Shown: piece by piece, positions 1-7,148 of the stretch
Numbering within the stretch: position 1 is the stretch's first letter
Layout: each line of letters begins with the position of its first letter
Assembly: GCA_948468465.1 (NCBI GenBank)
Contig: CAOKJJ010000106.1
Coordinates: forward strand, 1-16,734
From: an uncultured Eubacterium sp.
Lineage (GTDB): Bacteria > Bacillota_A > Clostridia > Lachnospirales > Lachnospiraceae
Length of the DNA stretch: 16,734 bases
Direction of reading: 5' to 3'
Translations under genes and position numbers: made by a program
The notes under the pieces: generated by a model
What the model was told of the DNA's origin: nothing
What the model saw: only the letters and a program-made list of their open reading frames with translations
The model's database searches: none

Positions 1-2
1 AC

Positions 3-110
3 TGGGTTGAAAAAGATATTTCTGAAACAAGTGCTATTGTGATAGCTGGTAATCCAGATGTATCCTATACATATAAAATTATAGGAAAACCAGAACTGAC
101 ATGCATTTAA
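3..110 (+). CDS. C-terminal end of an unidentified protein (5' end outside window)
   Basis: One plus-strand frame is open from the window edge to a TAA at 108-110, giving 35 residues that begin WVEKDISETS and end GKPELTCI. The other two forward frames stop within the first 45 bases. The stretch SAIVIAGNP is loosely reminiscent of the tail of left-handed beta-helix acyltransferases (usually GNPAK), but 35 residues are too few to assign a family and the PDVSY continuation does not fit well. It ends about 30 bases before the toxin promoter, so it is an independent upstream gene. It could also be a chance open frame, although its length without stops in AT-rich DNA and its position favour a real gene end. 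Confidence 0.45.
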   Translation, partial: WVEKDISETSAIVIAGNPDVSYTYKIIGKPELTCI

Positions 111-137
111 AATAATATACCATTTCCCGACAAATTA

Positions 138-146
138 TGCTATAAT
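138..146 (+). promoter_or_regulatory. Extended -10 promoter of the small toxin mRNA
   Basis: TGCTATAAT at 138-146 is a perfect -10 hexamer (141-146) with the TGn extension. No good -35 is present at the usual distance, which the extended -10 would compensate for. Transcription should start near 153 and give a leader of about 68 nt before the toxin ATG at 221. Confidence 0.7.
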
Positions 147-193
147 ACTCCATAGTCAGATTAGAACAGCGTAGGGATAGTCTGGTGGTTGTG

Positions 194-215
194 CTTTCCG
201 GAAACGGAAAGGAGG
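194..215 (+). promoter_or_regulatory. Shine-Dalgarno-occluding hairpin with GAAA tetraloop
   Basis: CTTTCCG (194-200) pairs perfectly with CGGAAAG (205-211) around a GAAA loop (201-204), a stable GNRA tetraloop. The 3' arm contains the first part of the Shine-Dalgarno AAAGGAGG (208-215), so the ribosome site is half buried in the stem. Translational occlusion of this kind is a known control layer in type I toxin mRNAs. Its operation here is inferred. Confidence 0.7.
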
Positions 216-220
216 TACAT

Positions 221-301
221 ATGGATACGTTAGAAGTTTTGACGTTGCTGTTAGTTATATTCGCAGCTTTATCATATCTCGACAACCATCATAAAAAGTA
301 A
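221..301 (+). CDS. Small hydrophobic type I toxin peptide (putative holin-like toxin family), 26 aa
   Basis: The frame starts at ATG 221, five bases after a strong AAAGGAGG, and ends at TAA 299-301. The 26-residue product has an acidic start (MDTLEV), a hydrophobic core (LTLLLVIFAALSYL) long enough for one membrane segment, and a charged tail (DNHHKK). This is the layout of the Fst/TxpA/BsrG-type and 'putative holin-like toxin' peptides of Bacillota, which act at the cytoplasmic membrane when their antisense RNA is lost. The assignment rests on peptide shape plus context: an extended -10, a long structured leader, a convergent antisense RNA promoter at 415-443 and an overlapping terminator hairpin. 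It is an orphan locus, with no plasmid or phage genes visible nearby. The toxic activity is inferred. Confidence 0.78.
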   Translation: MDTLEVLTLLLVIFAALSYLDNHHKK

Positions 302-408
302 AACGGCTATCTCCTACTGCAATAGGGGATAGCCTGAATACTTAAGCTAAACTGATTAAGTTTCCGGTGACAACCATCGGACACGGCAAATACCCTTTGG
401 CTGTTTCT
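293..408 (-). ncRNA. Antisense RNA antitoxin of the type I toxin-antitoxin locus
   Basis: A minus-strand promoter, TTGCAA (438-443), a 17-bp spacer and TATAAT (415-420), predicts a start near 408. The transcript runs leftward through a hairpin (334-305, loop 322-317) followed by the tract GTTTTACTTTTT at 304-293, a credible intrinsic terminator. The RNA of about 115 nt is complementary to the 3' part of the toxin mRNA, including the last few bases of the toxin frame. This is the convergent, 3'-overlapping arrangement of bsrG/SR4- and fst-type systems. Its 5' end (TCAGATTAGAAACAGC) nearly repeats the 5' end of the toxin mRNA. The transcript ends are predicted, not measured. Confidence 0.72.
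305..334. terminator. Shared hairpin between convergent toxin and antisense transcripts
   Basis: GGCTATCTCCTA (305-316) pairs with TAGGGGATAGCC (323-334) around a 6-nt loop. On the minus strand a T-rich tract follows (304-293), so it should terminate the antisense RNA. On the plus strand only TGAATAC follows, so the toxin mRNA probably reads on to the hairpin at 458-486. Confidence 0.7.
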
Positions 409-414
409 AATCTG

Positions 415-443
415 ATTATAAATGATACCTTGCTCATTTGCAA
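415..443 (-). promoter_or_regulatory. SigA-type promoter of the antisense RNA
   Basis: On the minus strand the -35 TTGCAA (443-438) is followed after exactly 17 bases by a perfect TATAAT (420-415). This is stronger than the toxin promoter, as expected if the antisense RNA must be made in excess. Confidence 0.75.
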
Positions 444-457
444 GCGTTAATTTAGGA

Positions 458-486
458 AATGGGGATGTTTTTTGTCCCCATTTTTT
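458..486 (+). terminator. Intrinsic terminator downstream of the toxin locus
   Basis: AATGGGGA (458-465) pairs with TCCCCATT (475-482), loop TGTTTTTTG, and the T run continues to 486. It insulates the helicase gene at 537 from upstream transcription. It is the likely 3' end of the toxin mRNA, which would then be about 330 nt and cover the whole antisense gene. Confidence 0.82.
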
Positions 487-536
487 CAGTCCTAATCGCT
501 CTATTTTGAGAAAACAGCGGAATTGGTGTTGAAATT

Positions 537-3500
537 ATGATGGAAAATGCATTTATGTTATTTGAAAAAACTACAGCGGAATGGTTTGCACATGCGATCG
601 GAGAGCCGACGCCTGTGCAGAAGGAGGCATGGCCTTTCATAGCCGCGGGAGAGCATGTACTGGTGTCGGCTCCGACGGGTACAGGCAAGACGCTGTCTGC
701 GTTTCTTGTGTTTTTAGACCGGATGAAGCGGCAGGCGCAGGAGGGGTTGTTAAAGCAGCAGCTGCAGCTGATTTATGTGTCTCCGTTAAAGTCGCTGGCG
801 GCTGATATACGGGAAAATTTGAAAAAGCCTCTGCAGGGGATGCATGCGGAAGAGATGATTACGATAGGCATTCGTACGGGTGATACGCTGCAGAAGGACA
901 GGCAGCGGATGGTGCGAAAACCGCCGCATATACTGATTATTACGCCGGAATCGCTGTATTTAATGCTGACAAGCAAAACGGGACAAAATGTATTGGCGAC
1001 GGCAAAGGCGATCATTTTGGATGAGCTGCATGCTGTTATAGATACGAAGAGGGGAGCGCATTTGATGCTTTCTTTGGCGCGTCTGGATAAGCTGTGTGAC
1101 CGGCCGCTACAGAGGATTGGCCTGTCGGCGACGATTGAGCCTTTGGAGCTGGCCGCGGAATATCTGGCCCCGGAAGGGGCGAAGATTGCGGCGCCTGAGA
1201 TGAAAAAGAAGGTCCGGCTGGAGATTTTAAGTCCCTATGTGGATGCGACAAAGGGCAGAAAAAAGGACCCGGTCTGGGAAGAGCTGGGAAAGCTTGTATA
1301 CCAATACTGCCAGGGGAGCCGCAGTGTGATTGCTTTTGTAGAAGGCAGACGGTATGCGGAAAAGCTGGCGTATTATGTCAATCTGCTTGGCGGGGAAGGA
1401 TTTGCCCGTGTGCACCATGGGAGCCTGTCAAAAGAACAGCGGATGGAGACGGAACTGGCGCTGCGGGATGGCAGGCTGCGGCTTTTATGTGCGACTTCTT
1501 CGATGGAGCTTGGAATAGATGTCGGTGAAATTGACCAGGTGCTTCAGGTTGGATGTCCGCGGACGATTTCGGGGACAATGCAAAGACTTGGGCGTGCAGG
1601 TCATAATCCGGGACGTGTGAGTGTGATGTATTTGTTTCCGAGGACTGCGGCGGAATGTGTATCGTGCGGAATGACGGCGCAGCTGGCCAGAGAGGGAGGC
1701 GTGGAGCATCTGCATCCGCCGGTGGAATGCCTGGATGTGCTGGCGCAGCACCTTGTTTCCATGGCGGCATACCGCAGTTATGACCTGGATGAGGTGATGG
1801 AGATTTTGCCGCGGGCCTGGCCGTTTCGCAATATTACAAAAGAAGATGTAAAGGCGGTGTTGGGGATGCTGGCAGGAGATTATGAGCATGCGCAGGATAT
1901 TCCGGTGCGGCCGAGGGTATTGTATGACCGGATTCATGAAAAGGTCGAAGGAGATGGCTACAGCAGGATGCTGGCGGTATCGGCAGGCGGTACGATTCCG
2001 GATAAAGGGCTGTATGATGTGCGGACAGAAGCCGGGCTGAAGCTGGGGGAAATAGATGAAGAGTTTGTCTATGAGTCGCAGAAGGGCGACCGGTTTATTT
2101 TGGGGTCGTTTGCGTGGAAAGTAGTAAATATCAGCAGGGATACGGTTACGGTTGTGCAGGCGCCTGTGGAAGGTGCAAGGCTGCCGTTTTGGAAGGGTGA
2201 GTTAAAAGGCAGGGACAAACGTACAGGAGAAGCGTTTGGCAGGATGTTTCGCGGCCTGCAGGAGGCTTATCTGGACGGGAAGCTGGCGGAAACATTGGGA
2301 CAGCTGGGGCTGGACGAGTCAGCGGTAAAGCTGTCAGCAGGATATATTGAACGGCAGATGAAAGCGGCTGGCAGCCTGGCAGATGACCGGACGATTTTAG
2401 TGGAGCATTTTCGGGATGCGTCTGGAAACAGCCAGCTGATGTTTCATTCGATGTTTGGAAGGAGGATTCATGCGCCGCTTGCGGTTTTGGCGGCGCACAC
2501 GGTTCGGGAGCAGCTTGGAATAGAAGCTGGAAGCGTGGATGAAGAAGATGGTTTTTTGCTGTATTCCTATGGGGAACAGAATTTGCCGGAAGGCGTACTG
2601 CATATGCTGGATCCGGAGACGTGTATTCGCAGGCTTGAAATTTTGCTGCCGCAGACGCCGGTCTTTAATATGGCATTCCGGTATAACAGCGGACGTGCAT
2701 TAATGATGGGCGTGAGGAAAAATGGACGTCAGCCGTTGTGGATGCAGCGGCTGAAAAGTGCGCAGATGCTTGAAAAAGTGGTACGGGAAGAAGAGCATCC
2801 GCTGATGCGTGAAACAAGACGGGAGTGTATGCAGGAATTATGGGACAGTGAGGGCCTCCGGCAGCTTTTGTCAGATATCCGTGCGGGCGTTGTAGAAGTG
2901 CGGGAATTTTATACGGATATTCCGTCGCCGATGTCGCTGCCGCTGCAGTGGGCGCAGGAAGCGGCGGTTATGTACGACTATGCGCCAACGCCCTTAGGAA
3001 TCCATGCGGCTGTGCAGGATGCTGTCAGAAAAGAGGCGGAAAAGGGGACAGAACTTGTACGTGCGGGCAGAGCGGAACTTTCTCAGGTACAGGACGCGAA
3101 TGTGAAATTGCCGGAAGATAAGCAGCAGCTGCATGCTTTCTTAATGACACAGGGAGATTTGGCAGCCGGGGAACTGGACATTCCTGTGCAGTGGTTAGAC
3201 CAATTGGCACAGGAGGGAAGAGCCGTATACTTAGAACAGGGATTGTGGATTGCAGCGGAGCATGAGGAAGAATATGCGCAGGCGTTGGGAGCAGCACAAA
3301 ATCTGATACAGGCGGATTTGCCGGAGACGGGCAGACAGGATACAGGGAACAAGCAGGATTTGTCTCAGAAGGCACGTATGCATATCGTCAGGCGGATGCT
3401 TCGTTACCGGGGTGCGGCGGATGCGCAGCAAACGGCGGAGCGTTACGGGTGGACGACGCAAGAGGCGGAAGCAATTCTGGAGGAGTTGTGCCATCAGAAA

Positions 3501-4742
3501 GAGGCAGTCCGGCAGGACGGCTTATATTATCATGCAGTGCTCTATCAGCGTGCCAGAGCGCGCACATTGAAACGGCGGCGCGAAGAGGCAAAGACGTGTC
3601 CGCCGCAGGCTTATGCCGCGCTGCTGCTTACGAGAATGTGTTCGAGTGCGCCGGCGCAGCAATGTCTGGAACAGACGTTAAAACGTTATGTTGGGATGCC
3701 GCTGCCAGTGGCTTTATGGGAGAATATCGTACTTCCTGCCAGAGTGAAAAATTACCGGGAGACAATGCTGGATACCTATCTGGCAGAAGGAGCCTTGTAC
3801 TGGTACATGGATGAAAAAGGAGGGTTGTGTTTTGCGGATCAGGAAGAAGCTGACTGGGATGCCGACTTAACGATTCATTTGGAACTGTTAAATGAAAAAG
3901 AACGGCTTGTGTATGAAACGCTGCTGGAGCGGGGCGCTAGTTTTTTGCAGCCGCTGAATCGTCTGCTTGCCGGAGAGTCTGCACATGAAATATTGCTGTC
4001 ACTGATGGCGAAAGGATTGGTCTGTGCGGATAGTTTTGTTCCGGTGCGTCAGTGGATGGAATTGCAAAAGACTAAAACAATGGCTCCAAAACGGCTTGCC
4101 AGCATGCGGGTAAAGGCGCTGCGGGCCGGAAGATGGGACGTGGTCAGGCCGTCTCTGCCACAGTCCCGGAAGGAAGAAACAGAACAAAAACTGGAACGAT
4201 GTTTTGAACGGAGCTATATCGTGAGCAGGGAAACAGCTGCAGCGTGCGGGCTGCCGTGGCAGGAAGCCTTGTCGGTACTGCGGATATGGGAATATACGGG
4301 GCAGGCCAGAAGGGGATACTTTGTGGAAGGAATGTCCGGAGCACAGTTCATCAGAGGAAAAGATTATGCTTCTGTGATACAGATGCTGCGAAGACCGGAA
4401 GAAAAGGTTGTATGGGTGAATGCGGCAGATCCGGTACAGTGCTGGGGCAGCGTATTGCCGCATAAGGAAGGGCGGAGTTTTCTGCATGTGCCGGGAACGG
4501 CAGTGGCCTGTTATGGAGGACTTCCCGCAGCAGTGCTGGAACGGCAGGGAAAAGTCCTGCGGATATTTGATGAAGAGCTGGCGGAAACATGTATGCGGGA
4601 ATTTGCGGATGAATTTCAGCGTGGAAAAATATTTTGCGAACGAAAACGAATTGTGATAAAGGAATATCCGAAGACAGCGGATGACATTTTAGCGAAGGCG
4701 GGATTTCGCAGAGAGATGCAGGATTATGTGTTGTATCGTTAG
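537..4742 (+). CDS. lhr: Large DEAD/DEAH-box helicase, Lhr family (1401 aa)
   Basis: This is an ATP-dependent 3'-5' DNA helicase/translocase of the Lhr group in superfamily 2, linked in other bacteria to DNA repair. Motifs run in order: Q-type entry GEPTPVQKEAWP (about residues 22-33), Walker A APTGTGKT (45-52), TPESL (136-140), DELH (162-165), SAT (197-199), HHGSLSKEQR (293-302), TSSMELGIDVG (320-330) and QRLGRAGH (349-356). The remaining 1000 residues fit the Lhr winged-helix core followed by the long C-terminal region of 'large' Lhr proteins (E. coli Lhr is about 1540 aa). The start is uncertain. ATGs at 537, 540 and 555 all lack a strong AGGAGG, so translation initiation may be weak. The gene is flanked by terminators on both sides and is probably monocistronic. 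No repair partner gene is adjacent. Confidence 0.93.
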   Translation: MMENAFMLFEKTTAEWFAHAIGEPTPVQKEAWPFIAAGEHVLVSAPTGTGKTLSAFLVFLDRMKRQAQEGLLKQQLQLIYVSPLKSLAADIRENLKKPLQGMHAEEMITIGIRTGDTLQKDRQRMVRKPPHILIITPESLYLMLTSKTGQNVLATAKAIILDELHAVIDTKRGAHLMLSLARLDKLCDRPLQRIGLSATIEPLELAAEYLAPEGAKIAAPEMKKKVRLEILSPYVDATKGRKKDPVWEELGKLVYQYCQGSRSVIAFVEGRRYAEKLAYYVNLLGGEGFARVHHGSLSKEQRMETELALRDGRLRLLCATSSMELGIDVGEIDQVLQVGCPRTISGTMQRLGRAGHNPGRVSVMYLFPRTAAECVSCGMTAQLAREGGVEHLHPPVECLDVLAQHLVSMAAYRSYDLDEVMEILPRAWPFRNITKEDVKAVLGMLAGDYEHAQDIPVRPRVLYDRIHEKVEGDGYSRMLAVSAGGTIPDKGLYDVRTEAGLKLGEIDEEFVYESQKGDRFILGSFAWKVVNISRDTVTVVQAPVEGARLPFWKGELKGRDKRTGEAFGRMFRGLQEAYLDGKLAETLGQLGLDESAVKLSAGYIERQMKAAGSLADDRTILVEHFRDASGNSQLMFHSMFGRRIHAPLAVLAAHTVREQLGIEAGSVDEEDGFLLYSYGEQNLPEGVLHMLDPETCIRRLEILLPQTPVFNMAFRYNSGRALMMGVRKNGRQPLWMQRLKSAQMLEKVVREEEHPLMRETRRECMQELWDSEGLRQLLSDIRAGVVEVREFYTDIPSPMSLPLQWAQEAAVMYDYAPTPLGIHAAVQDAVRKEAEKGTELVRAGRAELSQVQDANVKLPEDKQQLHAFLMTQGDLAAGELDIPVQWLDQLAQEGRAVYLEQGLWIAAEHEEEYAQALGAAQNLIQADLPETGRQDTGNKQDLSQKARMHIVRRMLRYRGAADAQQTAERYGWTTQEAEAILEELCHQKEAVRQDGLYYHAVLYQRARARTLKRRREEAKTCPPQAYAALLLTRMCSSAPAQQCLEQTLKRYVGMPLPVALWENIVLPARVKNYRETMLDTYLAEGALYWYMDEKGGLCFADQEEADWDADLTIHLELLNEKERLVYETLLERGASFLQPLNRLLAGESAHEILLSLMAKGLVCADSFVPVRQWMELQKTKTMAPKRLASMRVKALRAGRWDVVRPSLPQSRKEETEQKLERCFERSYIVSRETAAACGLPWQEALSVLRIWEYTGQARRGYFVEGMSGAQFIRGKDYASVIQMLRRPEEKVVWVNAADPVQCWGSVLPHKEGRSFLHVPGTAVACYGGLPAAVLERQGKVLRIFDEELAETCMREFADEFQRGKIFCERKRIVIKEYPKTADDILAKAGFRREMQDYVLYR

Positions 4743-4751
4743 AGTGTGTTT

Positions 4752-4814
4752 CCATAAGTGTAATTCAACAAATCCGGTACTTTACTTTACGCGAAGTGCC
4801 GGATTTGCTTATGG
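4752..4814. terminator. Long hairpin between convergent genes
   Basis: CAAATCCGGTAC (4769-4780) pairs with GTGCCGGATTTG (4796-4807) with one G:U, and an outer pair CCATAAG (4752-4758)/CTTATGG (4808-4814) extends it. No T run follows on either strand, so termination is likely but not classical. It lies just past the helicase stop. Confidence 0.55.
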
Positions 4815-4832
4815 TACAGGAAAATTATAAGG

Positions 4833-4883
4833 AACTGTGCAGAAATACCTTATGTAAGTTGCGCAGGGTTTTTCTGCACAGTT
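4833..4883 (-). terminator. Hairpin overlapping the 3' end of the YjbR-GyrI gene
   Basis: A perfect 13-bp inverted repeat, AACTGTGCAGAAA (4833-4845) and TTTCTGCACAGTT (4871-4883), has a 25-nt loop. It includes the last ten or so codons and the stop codon (4852-4850) of the minus-strand gene. On the minus strand it is followed by CCTTATAATTTTCC, a weak T-rich tail, so it probably serves as that gene's terminator. Confidence 0.5.
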
Positions 4884-5926
4884 TCTAAGGGCTTTATAGG
4901 ATGCCGGATTACAGTTTTCAGTTTTTCAGGACTTACTTTCCTGGTATCGCTTAAATAAATCTCGTGGTGGAACCTTTGTTGCGTAATGTCCAGTTCATAA
5001 CCATTAGCAGCTATAAAATCATGCATTTGTGCAACCGTTTCAGGCTCTGCGTCGTAAGGGCCTATGTGCATGCATTGTACGCACAAGCCTTCTTCATATG
5101 TTAGAAATTCTACATTAGAAAAGTCAGTATTTTTTTTGACAGAAGCTTCGCTGACAGCCCAGTCAAAATCTTGTTTTGTCACAAAATCCGGCAGACGGAT
5201 GACGGAAATAAACTGGAAATCTTCTTTGCGGGTGTAGTCAATGCCTTTTGTATGCTCCTGCCACCAGAAGCCTTCCAGCGGAGGAACGACATAATCAAAA
5301 TAGCCTTCGATCGAGTGGCCGCTTTTTTGGCTCATTTTGAGTGTAAACGCGATCGGATACAATAAGCTGATGGATGATTTGTATTCGCTGTTTTCTGCAT
5401 TCGGATCACCTTTTCCACGGACGGCAATATAATTCATAGGAGGGACATTTACGATGCCTGGCTTGTTTTTGGGCATATAAAATTCTTTGTATTCTTTTTT
5501 ATAGTCAAAAGATTTCTTTTTTGCAGCTGCCGCATCAGCAGGGCAGGAGGTCTGAACAGAAGTGGTTTCACCTAAAATTTCTTTCTGTTTTTTTCGGCTC
5601 AATCCGTTAAGCACCAATTGATAGGATTTGTCCAGAAGGTCTTTTAACAGTTCATCCGGCACTTCTCCATCAGGTTTTATGGAATTCCAGTGCACTTTGT
5701 TCATGTAGTATCCCGGAACAATATCTGCATATTGAGAACGCAAAAAATCTCCTTCGGACGGTTCCAGCTTCAGAGTAATATAATATGGTTCGTTGTCTGC
5801 GCCCAGACAGACCGCAGCAAACATCTTGCCGCCAATTTGGTAGCGGATCCAGTTCCAGTCCTGCTGCAAGTCTTTGGTTACGCCAGGTTTGTGAAGTAAA
5901 AAGTCATCAATCCATGGATAGTTCAT
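4850..5926 (-). CDS. YjbR/MmcQ-type domain fused to GyrI-like small-molecule-binding domain (358 aa)
   Basis: The start at 5926 has an excellent AAAGGAGG six bases upstream. Residues about 1-118 look like a YjbR/MmcQ (DUF419) fold: WNWIRYQIGGKMFAAVCL, YYITLKLEP, and GYYMNKVHWNSI followed by DELLKDLLDKSYQLVLNGLS. After a polar linker rich in Ala/Lys (about 119-140), residues about 145-345 match the GyrI-like/AraC effector-binding style (YKEFYMPKNKPGIVNVPPMNYIAVRG as separate conserved pieces, GFWWQEH, and CMHIGPYDAEPETVAQMHDFI near the end). GyrI-like domains bind small hydrophobic or cationic ligands; YjbR is a small domain described as DNA-binding-like. No classical HTH is present, so it may be a ligand-sensing or sequestering protein, not a repressor. 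It sits downstream of, and may be co-transcribed with, the transglutaminase gene. Confidence 0.82.
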   Translation of the reverse strand: MNYPWIDDFLLHKPGVTKDLQQDWNWIRYQIGGKMFAAVCLGADNEPYYITLKLEPSEGDFLRSQYADIVPGYYMNKVHWNSIKPDGEVPDELLKDLLDKSYQLVLNGLSRKKQKEILGETTSVQTSCPADAAAAKKKSFDYKKEYKEFYMPKNKPGIVNVPPMNYIAVRGKGDPNAENSEYKSSISLLYPIAFTLKMSQKSGHSIEGYFDYVVPPLEGFWWQEHTKGIDYTRKEDFQFISVIRLPDFVTKQDFDWAVSEASVKKNTDFSNVEFLTYEEGLCVQCMHIGPYDAEPETVAQMHDFIAANGYELDITQQRFHHEIYLSDTRKVSPEKLKTVIRHPIKPLETVQKNPAQLT

Positions 5927-5952
5927 CGTTAGCCTCCTTTTTGTTGAATCTT

Positions 5953-6015
5953 AATTTTGTAAAATCTAATTTATGTAAAATCTAATTTATGTAAGATCTA
6001 ATTTATGTAAAATCT
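5953..6015. repeat. Four tandem copies of a 16-bp AT-rich repeat
   Basis: The unit AATTTATGTAAAATCT occurs at 5968-5983, 5984-5999 (one A to G change) and 6000-6015, with a first copy one base shorter at 5953-5967. It fills most of the gap between two minus-strand genes. Read on the minus strand, every copy carries TTTACA (or CTTACA) and TAAATT. Adjacent copies therefore present a -35-like and a -10-like box 16 bp apart. Confidence 0.9.
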
Positions 6016-6030
6016 GATTTTGGCCCGATT

Positions 6031-6894
6031 TTAATTTTGGCTCATTTTCCAGTATACTTTGCCGTTTTGCGTAAGCAGTTTGTAAGTTTCCAGACATTTG
6101 TATTCGTGGATCGTAGTTCCGGAATGCATAAATAAATTCATATTTACATCGCATTTGCACCAGATACCGTCTTTTTTCACTTCTGTCCATCCATGCGGCA
6201 GCAGTTCGCCGTATCTGCCGTCGATGTTTCCGATATGGATTCGGCAATCGTAGCCGAGCACTTTTGCGATGCAGGCAAATCCCGCGGCATAGCGGTAGCA
6301 GTTGCCTCTTTCATTCGTAAGAAGATCATACGCAAATGCGGACAGTTTTTGCGCGGTTGGATTTACCTGCGAGGGCAGATAATAGTAATGCTGCTGTAAA
6401 ATTTCAAAGCATTTTTGCAATTTTTCAGCGGAAGTCCAGTGGTCTTTTGTATAATTTTTAATAAATTTGACCGCTGCATTTATTTCAGGAGTGTCGATCT
6501 GTCTGCCCGTTTTATCGGTATAATAAAATCCATCCTTTTTTGTGCCCGCAATACAATTTGTCTGCAGGCTGCCTTTATCTGCTCCTGTTGGAATCAGATA
6601 ATAATAATACCCGTCAATCTGCTGCCAGCCCGTCAGCATTTTTCCGGTTTTATCGTCAAAATAGTATTTTTTTCCATGCATCTTTATCCAGCCTGTCCGC
6701 ATCGTGCCGTTCTGAAGGGCGTTTGCAGGTTTTGTTTCATTGTCGGTATGTTCGACCGACGCATCTTTTGAAATAACAATCACATCGGGGTCTGGAGACA
6801 TGATATCTGCTTTGGCAGATACCGGAAAACAAAAAATCAGGAAAAGGGCAAGGATGATACAGTGGCTGCTGCGGATTTTTGCGTGATAGATCAT
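6031..6894 (-). CDS. Secreted transglutaminase-like protein with cell-wall-binding repeats (287 aa)
   Basis: The start at 6894 is chosen because GGAGGA lies six bases upstream and the product begins with a clean signal peptide (MIYHAKIRSS, then ILALFLIFCFPVSAKA, cleavage near residue 29). The longer open frame, to 7074, would run through the promoter. Residues about 60-130 hold choline/glucan-binding-type repeats (TGWIKMHGKKYYFDDKTGKM, TGWQQIDGYYYYL, GFYYTDKTG). Residues about 135-287 form a transglutaminase/protease-like domain with a visible Cys-His-Asp triad: C199 in RGNCYRYA, H234 in PHGWTEV and D249 in CDVNMN. It is likely exported and wall-attached, acting on peptide or protein substrates outside the cell; the substrate is unknown. 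A SigA promoter lies directly upstream. Confidence 0.88.
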   Translation of the reverse strand: MIYHAKIRSSHCIILALFLIFCFPVSAKADIMSPDPDVIVISKDASVEHTDNETKPANALQNGTMRTGWIKMHGKKYYFDDKTGKMLTGWQQIDGYYYYLIPTGADKGSLQTNCIAGTKKDGFYYTDKTGRQIDTPEINAAVKFIKNYTKDHWTSAEKLQKCFEILQQHYYYLPSQVNPTAQKLSAFAYDLLTNERGNCYRYAAGFACIAKVLGYDCRIHIGNIDGRYGELLPHGWTEVKKDGIWCKCDVNMNLFMHSGTTIHEYKCLETYKLLTQNGKVYWKMSQN

Positions 6895-6939
6895 AATGGC
6901 TCCTCCAGGGTATGTAAAAATGAAATAGCTGTAATAAAA

Positions 6940-6968
6940 ATTATAATAGCTTAGATGAGCTTTCGCAA
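6940..6968 (-). promoter_or_regulatory. SigA-type promoter of the transglutaminase gene
   Basis: On the minus strand TTGCGA (6968-6963) is followed after 17 bases by TATAAT (6945-6940). Transcription should start near 6933, about 40 bases before the ATG at 6894. Confidence 0.72.
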
Positions 6969-7055
6969 TAGAAAAGTGGAGAAAGTGCAGAGTCGTTTGG
7001 GAATCCGTTAAGTAAATGACATTGGGTATGAACAGCAGCGTTTTGGAAGTGGCGG

Positions 7056-7084
7056 TTGACATACCACAGTGCATTGCATATACT
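7056..7084 (+). promoter_or_regulatory. Consensus SigA promoter of the aldose epimerase gene
   Basis: A perfect TTGACA (7056-7061), a 17-bp spacer and TATACT (7079-7084) predict a start near 7091. This placement excludes translation starts upstream of about 7095 for the following gene. It is divergent from the promoter at 6940-6968, with the -35 boxes about 88 bp apart. Confidence 0.85.
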
Positions 7085-7148
7085 TAAAATAAAAATGGTA
7101 CGTGCTGTCAGTCCGTATGGGAGTGGCGGTACAGAAATGAGGTGTTAT

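Noticed and set aside
79..285. Minus-strand 68-codon frame opposite the toxin
   Set aside because: The antisense RNA promoter and terminator define a short non-coding transcript. This frame starts inside the toxin gene and lies mostly beyond the RNA's 3' end.
3999..4487. Minus-strand open frames opposite the helicase C-terminal region
   Set aside because: They are shadows of a high-GC-third-position gene. The Pro/Ser/His-rich products lack family features.
5953..6015. CRISPR array
   Set aside because: The 16-bp units are directly abutting with no spacers, so they are a simple tandem repeat.
6895..7074. N-terminal extension of the transglutaminase gene to 7074
   Set aside because: It would include the -10 and -35 of the gene's own promoter. 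The internal ATG at 6894 has a good ribosome site and a signal peptide.
7056..7148. N-terminal extension of the aldose epimerase to 7056
   Set aside because: It starts inside the TTGACA box of a consensus promoter. The family N-terminus begins at MAVYQ from 7149.
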